A stretch of 64,000 bases of DNA, taken from Trissonchulus latispiculum (taxonomy: Eukaryota > Nematoda > Enoplea > Enoplida > Ironidae). The position numbers and the translations under genes are program-made. The stretch covers positions 114,503-178,502 of the forward strand of contig JASAND010020062.1 in the NCBI GenBank assembly GCA_030248195.1. The letters are read 5' to 3'. The notes under the pieces were generated by a model. The model ran no database searches. It saw only the letters and a list, made by a program, of their open reading frames with translations, and was not told where the DNA came from. Positions 62,601-64,000 of this stretch are shown here, in pieces; within the stretch, counting starts at the first letter, position 1, and the number at the start of each line of letters is the position of its first letter.

Positions 62601-63857
62601 CTAATACAATTAACTATCAGTACATGCATAAGTATATATATTACGCTCTAAATTCTAGCAGACGTAGTTATTGTTGGCACACATTACCTTTACTCATACG
62701 GTAGCCCGTTAGGTGATGGAAGTTAAGTTGCATATATTTATTTTATTTTGTCTAGGTAGTTTTCGCATTTAATATTTGGCCAGAAATTCAGAAACGCACG
62801 TGAAAAGAGGTGCAGATAAGTCAGCCGAAATTGGCGTCAAAATCTTAGTCTTACAAAATCTTACGCCACGGTGGCAGGGTTGACCTTTGAATCAAAATTT
62901 GGAAAGGTATTTTCACCATAGAGAAGATATGAAAAAGAAATAGTCTGGAGAGTTTCAAAATATTAGAACGAATAGGTCAGATGGTGCAATAGCAAGGGTA
63001 TAAAATGGGAAGTGGAAATCTGACATTCAGTCTGTAACTTATTGGCGTACTAGACGGCCGCTCTTCAAGGTCGGTGTGACTGTAGTTATTGTCGACGTTC
63101 GAAATAAAGTAAGTCGTGGGCCTTTAGTGTATAATGTTAGTAGAGTTTGGACGCCTGAACCAATCCACCTGTTGTGACGCTACGCTGGACTCAATTGAGA
63201 ACCTTTAATCGCTGGTAATTTGGTTGACAACGCGTAGCCGATCACAAAGTCATTAGAGACAACCGTAAATAGTTTGTTAGTTTTCACCGTTATCCGTTTC
63301 TGGATATTCCATAGGGAGCAGTGAAACGACTTCAGCTTTTAGTTTTATTTCAGATACAAATTCCAAGACAACATTACGAATACAAAAGAAGAGGTCAAGG
63401 GAAAACAACAAAAGCCCTTAATACGAGGACCTATCAAGCTAGGACAAAATCTGATTACATACATCGCTCGCTAGCTTAGCTCAGTTGGTAGGACGGTCGG
63501 AGTACTAATCTAACAGTTGTGAGTCCAAATCCCACCTGAGAGGGGATTTCCTTTATTTGGAATTAAAATTTACGTGAACCATAAACTTAGCATCGATTTC
63601 TTTCATCGATGTCAACATCAGCAGGTCACAACCTAACCACTACACCACTGGGCCATCAGCTGAACCCCCATATCAGGCTTATCAATCTTTCCTATGTCTG
63701 CTTCCCTTACAGTATCAACCACTCGTCATACCTGTGACTTATCTCCGAGGCAAGTTGATACTCTGCATTCCAGATCTGTTCCAGAACTGTTCAATACCCG
63801 TTACAAAGCTACTCTCAGTTGTGGTCAACTGCAACCCACCGGGAGGAGATCCGTTCT
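31765..63857 (-). CDS. Giant Ig/DB/FN3/lustrin-repeat single-pass membrane protein (N-terminus beyond window)
   Basis: Exons, 5' to 3' on the minus strand: 63857-?, 62494-62386, 60541-60425, 60083-60033, 59354-59220, 58933-58781, 57421-57265, 56530-56209, 55944-55812, 55506-55327, 54711-54556, 54252-54098, 53835-53703, 53107-52961, 52393-52010, 51669-51518, 45016-44884, 44371-44345, 44098-44033, 39378-39240, 38823-38621, 38238-38109, 37754-37525, 37339-37249, 36897-36856, 36016-35888, 35581-35420, 35077-34926, 34556-34400, 32906-32653 and 31923-31765. Phases match at all but two places (44033/39378 and the first Ig). About 1,500 residues are visible. This domain mix is known in ecdysozoan Ig-like/FN3 proteins such as nematode igdb genes; extracellular adhesion or receptor work is likely but unproven. 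Confidence 0.9.
33269..34249. mobile_element. MITE with AGGTGGTGATTCC ends and TA flanks
   Basis: AGGTGGTGATTCC at the left and GGAATCACCACCT at the right, each next to TA. This fits a TA target duplication. About 980 bp, non-coding. It appears nested in an older element with TTAATCC words (about 33,107-34,308). It lies in the intron before the transmembrane exon. Confidence 0.7.
34400..35077 (-). CDS. FN3 domain 5
   Basis: Exon 34926-35077 gives PGPPRNLVVTPLEKG, SVQVSWDPPDHNGD and YVLYYRPQGKDTWER. Exon 34400-34556 gives LVGLNQNTVYSFSAIAGSHH. The phase-0 donor GTTCGT is weak. A later GTATGC would be stronger but breaks the frame and adds non-FN3 residues, so 34926 is preferred. Confidence 0.82.
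35420..36897 (-). CDS. DB module pair 4
   Basis: A 42-nt microexon (36856-36897) leads into exon 35888-36016 (CCQREGVRQECQSAC). Exon 35420-35581 follows with HRECCRELGVSDDCMPYC and CTEHTRSIITCLERK. Microexon phases (2 nt, 13 codons, 1 nt) fit both neighbours exactly. Confidence 0.9.
36192..36612. mobile_element. hAT-type MITE with GGCCGGGCC repeats
   Basis: TAGAGATGAGCG at the left and CGCTCATCTCTA at the right. The flanks ACTCGTGC and CCTCGTGC match at 7 of 8 bases, an hAT-style 8-bp duplication. The interior is rich in GGCCGGGCC words near both ends. It is inserted in a family B element that starts near 36,152. Confidence 0.8.
37249..38823 (-). CDS. Ig domains 2 and 3
   Basis: Ig-2 uses exons 38621-38823 and 38109-38238: VKIVCRAQGDPLP and later HPFICAADYSG. 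The usual C-strand Trp appears to be replaced (RVLLKTR). Ig-3 uses 37525-37754 and 37249-37339: GYLSCGVRAFPKPSVYWTK and DNGEYHCNACNEIGCGQG, with both cysteines and the Trp. Two extra cysteines around the F-G turn may form a local disulfide. Confidence 0.9.
39240..44371 (-). CDS. FN3 domain 4, middle exon not found
   Basis: The 27-nt exon 44345-44371 is a linker. Exon 44033-44098 encodes KPVSPHGLSLVWMKGNSVNL and ends in T after a Thr codon. That T fits the first base of the conserved FN3 Trp codon (T/GG). Exon 39240-39378 supplies the second half (WYVLSNLTIYQEYEVFVSAV). By comparison with the other FN3 domains, an exon of about 86 nt starting GG is expected between them. None is visible in the 4.6-kb repeat block. 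Confidence 0.65.
40581..41810. repeat. Satellite array, 149-bp then 139-bp units
   Basis: GCCCTGACCAGGGTCCGGA marks unit starts at 40735, 40884, 41033, 41182, 41321, 41460 and 41599, with diverged units at 40581 and 41738. Spacing is 149 bp three times, then 139 bp four times; the shorter units lack about 10 bases around AAAATGGCC. Each unit has ATCGAT and GGTATCAAATGAAAG. Open frames through it on both strands are artefacts. Confidence 0.95.
41885..42555. repeat. Satellite array, 58-bp unit, about 11 copies
   Basis: Units of exactly 58 bp read CCTTCCTGCCTAAGATAACG, then CACCGTGTAAAAAGTTCTG, then a mini-inverted repeat GGCCATGAACAGTGGCC. One copy near 42,412 is truncated. It directly follows the 149/139-bp array. 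Confidence 0.95.
42703..43840. mobile_element. Large palindrome with two 301-bp arms
   Basis: The left arm 42,703-43,003 and right arm 43,540-43,840 are inverted copies of equal length. The ends are CTAGGGGGGAAAATGCCC and its complement. Arms contain repeated GGGAATCTACTCGGCGAC words. The 536-bp centre is AT-rich, non-coding and has a GGGGTCGC / GCGACCCC hairpin near 43,190. CTAG may be the target duplication. Confidence 0.9.
44527..44850 (+). repeat. tRNA-derived SINE-like repeat
   Basis: It starts with GATAGCGCAGTGGTTTC, an A-box-like stretch, and ends GAGGTGGCTGTAAAAAA. The same tail occurs near 15,155, with no tRNA head there, so both copies probably derive from one family. Confidence 0.55.
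44884..51669 (-). CDS. FN3 domain 3
   Basis: Exon 51518-51669 (PGPPINLRLSFLGEDYAMME, then WYPPI and HYQILLLND) and exon 44884-45016 (LKLSTLQPGVEYRVSAVAWN) join in phase 0 across a 6.5-kb intron. That intron holds a foldback copy (46,952-47,509) and a TIR element (48,060-50,215). Confidence 0.9.
46952..47509. mobile_element. Foldback family A, copy 3
   Basis: GGATCTTTTGCGC at the left and GCAGTAGATCC at the right, with mirrored arms as in copies 1 and 2. It lies in the 6.5-kb intron of the large minus-strand gene. Confidence 0.8.
48060..50215. mobile_element. TIR element with CTTAAACGG subterminal words
   Basis: The left end GGCCTTTTCGTAAAAAGC and right end CTCTTTTTGCGAAATGGCC are inverted and flanked by CCTAG on both sides, a 5-bp duplication. 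About 270 bp at the left and 350 bp at the right are dense in CTTAAACGG and its complement. The 1.5-kb centre shows no transposase. Confidence 0.82.
52010..52393 (-). CDS. DB module pair 3 in one exon
   Basis: A single 384-nt exon with a Pro-rich lead-in (EPPGVSPPTSPGEG), then KCCRDRGVKEPCLSRC and RACCAEGGAPQACLDFC, each with trailing cysteines. Elsewhere in this gene each DB module has its own exon, so an intron was lost here or gained in the others. Confidence 0.92.
52961..53107 (-). CDS. Lustrin-type cysteine-rich repeat
   Basis: Encodes NSLCEFGVPLLDPDGN, then FCAPPVNPCPSMYMCYEG and a closing FCCPR. The pattern C-x-x-G-x-P ... C ... C-P-x-x-Y-x-C ... CC-P is that of the lustrin cysteine-rich repeat found in ecdysozoan extracellular proteins. 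It sits between FN3-2 and DB pair 3. Confidence 0.8.
53632..53697. repeat. (CAA)n microsatellite next to an FN3 exon
   Basis: About 20 CAA/CAG-like triplets beginning a few bases after the donor of exon 53703-53835 (minus strand). Reads as (TTG)n on the coding strand; a poly-Leu frame through it is an artefact. Confidence 0.95.
53703..54252 (-). CDS. FN3 domain 2
   Basis: Exon 54098-54252 gives the first half (PSPPTNVSISNI, ATVSWSHPLNNHEKV, YTLFYK). Exon 53703-53835 gives the second (LIDLLPDTPYIVYVVANG). A (GTT)n microsatellite on the coding strand sits just inside the following intron. Confidence 0.9.
54556..55506 (-). CDS. DB module pair 2
   Basis: Exon 55327-55506 encodes ESCCSRNGVAEECRPKLC and on to LNCQSEFDKAAPC. 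Exon 54556-54711 encodes HSACCARHGVQETCMGLC and later MCLSMDMNVIFGCLREG. Both exons are phase 1 to phase 1. Confidence 0.9.
55093..55168 (+). repeat. tRNA-like sequence with pairing acceptor ends
   Basis: TCTGTGG at the start pairs with CCACAGA at the end, and TGGCTTAATCGGTAGAGC fits an A box. The B box is poor. Likely a tRNA pseudogene or SINE head. Confidence 0.4.
55812..57421 (-). CDS. FN3 domain 1 with a long acidic insert and furin-type site
   Basis: Exon 57265-57421 gives the first half (PGPPEALVVNEV, CWLPPLL, VEHYTVHYKE). Exon 55812-55944 gives the second half (YTITDLKPSTQYFVFVTSVN). Between them exon 56209-56530 adds about 107 residues: an Asp/Gly/Pro-rich run, SASEQRRRKRQTLIF with a consensus proprotein-convertase site (RRKR), and a polar stretch with two possible N-glycosylation sites. 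The other two-exon FN3 domains of this gene have no such insert. Confidence 0.85.
56565..56905. mobile_element. hAT-type MITE with exact 8-bp duplication and GGCCCCGG repeats
   Basis: TAGGGATGCACCGGGGCC at the left and GGCCCCGGTGCATCTCTA at the right, flanked on both sides by ATAAAAAT (56557-56564 and 56906-56913). It lies in an intron 35 bp from the acceptor-side end of the furin-site exon. Confidence 0.92.
57422..58780. other. 1.36-kb intron of the large gene without recognised repeats
   Basis: Begins near TAAGGTGCTGG at about 57,520, which resembles MITE ends with TA flanks, but no matching right end was found. No exon was seen. Confidence 0.4.
58781..59354 (-). CDS. DB module pair 1
   Basis: Exon 59220-59354 encodes CCREQGISEQCLGPCN, and exon 58781-58933 encodes HCCRLKLVPPFCWDFC followed by LCLYWLQEIMECYE. 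Each follows the DB pattern CC-x6-C-x3-C with later paired cysteines. Each exon is phase 1 to phase 1, as in the other DB pairs. DB modules are small disulfide-bonded units common in nematodes. Confidence 0.85.
59580..59840 (-). repeat. tRNA-derived SINE, copy 1
   Basis: On the minus strand an A-box-like TGGTGTAGTGGGTTAGC and an intact B box GGTTCGAACCC are spaced as in a tRNA. The stems do not fold into a full cloverleaf. The adjoining CAGCTGA...CCCATATCAGGCTTATC segment recurs at 63,655-63,715, showing a dispersed family. Confidence 0.7.
60033..63857 (-). CDS. Ig domain 1 and linker exons
   Basis: Exon 62386-62494 encodes the C strand LVWSKDG and on to SDFSSRFSIRHNV. Exon 60425-60541 encodes GEEFSLVLKNLS and the hallmark DAGNYQC. 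They join in phase 1. The exon ending at 63857 encodes NGSPPGGLQLTTTESSF and may stop at TTT/GTAACG. The B-strand cysteine was not found, so an exon between 62,494 and 63,739 may be missing from my model. Exon 60033-60083 is a 51-nt linker into the DB region. Confidence 0.7.
60626..60759. mobile_element. Short MITE with CCCTGTTTC ends
   Basis: CCCTGTTTCTTTTAA at the left and TTTAGAGAAACAGGG at the right; TTAATCC-type words inside. 134 bp, next to a family B copy. Confidence 0.65.
60772..61142. mobile_element. MITE family B, copy with exact 7-bp duplication
   Basis: The ends CAAGAGTACAT and ATGTACTCTTG are flanked by GTTCTAC on each side (60765-60771 and 61143-61149). The interior is unlike copy 1. 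It lies between the two Ig-1 exons. Partial or decayed relatives are near 7,858, 21,653, 36,152 and 37,141. Confidence 0.82.
61212..61295 (-). CDS. Candidate cassette exon encoding a 7-Cys mini-module
   Basis: 84 nt between a GTTATAG acceptor and an A/GTAGGT donor, phase 1 at both ends. It encodes CSGSCSDESGSDCPAGQHC and then DNVCCFC. It lies between the two Ig-1 exons, which already join perfectly without it. Inclusion would insert 28 residues into the Ig domain without a frameshift. An alternative cassette or a relic exon are both possible. Confidence 0.5.
61770..62010 (-). repeat. tRNA-like repeat on minus strand
   Basis: Minus strand GTGGCTCAGTGATGGAGC resembles an A box and D arm at about 61,987-62,006. 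The downstream B box is degenerate. GC content is higher than in the surrounding intron. Probably a SINE. Confidence 0.4.
63467..63545 (+). repeat. tRNA-like sequence (SINE head or tRNA pseudogene)
   Basis: TTAGCTCAGTTGGTAGGACG fits an A box and D arm, and GTGAGTCCAAATCCCAC fits a T arm with mismatches. The anticodon and acceptor stems do not pair well. Not a functional tRNA by eye. Confidence 0.5.
63620..63716 (-). repeat. tRNA-derived SINE, partial copy 2
   Basis: Shares AACC-ACTACACCAC, the CATCAGCTGAAC segment and the run to CTGCTTCCCTTACA with the copy at 59,580-59,840. The B-box half is missing. Confidence 0.65.
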
Positions 63858-64000
63858 CTAAAAAAAAGAAAATCAGATTCAGTGTAAATATGTGAACATT
63901 AATATAAAAATAAATACTACTGTGAAAGTATATATGCGTATAAGTACCAAACATATAACATGGATAGTACCATAACTATATATCAAAATAATAGCATGGA

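Larger units (their letters stand above)
62495..63738. other. Intron near the 5' side of the large gene
   Basis: Should contain, or adjoin, the missing B-strand exon of Ig-1. I could not find one. Holds a tRNA-like sequence and part of a SINE. Confidence 0.4.

Overview
This window is animal nuclear DNA: AT-rich, with spliced genes, long introns and many transposon remnants. Splice acceptors are mostly TTTCAG or TTTTAG, and one gene combines Ig, FN3 and nematode-type DB modules in a single protein. Together these point to an ecdysozoan. A nematode with a large, repeat-rich genome fits best, but the lineage cannot be fixed from sequence reading alone.

Layout. (1) 1-5,078: repeats and foldback elements upstream of a gene. 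(2) 5,079-12,791, plus strand: twelve exons of a CPEB RNA-binding protein of the CPEB2-4/Orb2 type, with a polyQ N-terminal region, two RRMs, a ZZ zinc domain and an unusual Gly/Ser-rich tail; the 5' end is not identified. The 3' UTR runs to about 14,235. (3) 14.2-18.7 kb: foldback elements and two unassigned candidate exons (15,435-15,527 and 17,507-17,650). (4) 18,719-21,503, plus strand: a three-exon gene for a 90-residue single-pass membrane protein, with a dead CR1/Jockey-like LINE in its second intron. (5) 22.2-25.2 kb: nested inverted-repeat transposon with AT microsatellites. (6) 25,505-27,513, plus strand: two tandem intronless paralogues encoding secreted-type 12-cysteine single-pass membrane proteins that I cannot assign to a family. 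(7) 27,712-30,236: composite repeat element with 4-bp flanking duplications. (8) 31,765-63,857, minus strand: at least 31 exons of a very large Ig/DB/FN3/lustrin-type receptor-like membrane protein, whose N-terminus lies beyond the right edge.

The large minus-strand gene was rebuilt exon by exon; nearly every junction agrees in phase and in domain order. From N to C the order is Ig, DB pair, FN3 (with a long acidic insert holding a furin-type site), DB pair, FN3, lustrin-type Cys repeat, DB pair, FN3, FN3 (middle part not found), Ig, Ig, DB pair, FN3, transmembrane helix and a short cytoplasmic tail. Its introns carry most of the mobile DNA, including two hAT-type MITEs, two adjoining satellite arrays and a 301-bp-arm palindrome.

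The most notable signals are the two 12-Cys membrane proteins with identical cysteine spacing; a possible Cys-rich cassette exon inside an Ig domain; the furin-type site in an FN3 insert; an FN3 exon apparently missing where a 4-kb satellite block sits; and a group of TIR elements whose subterminal 9-bp words differ between families by one or two bases.
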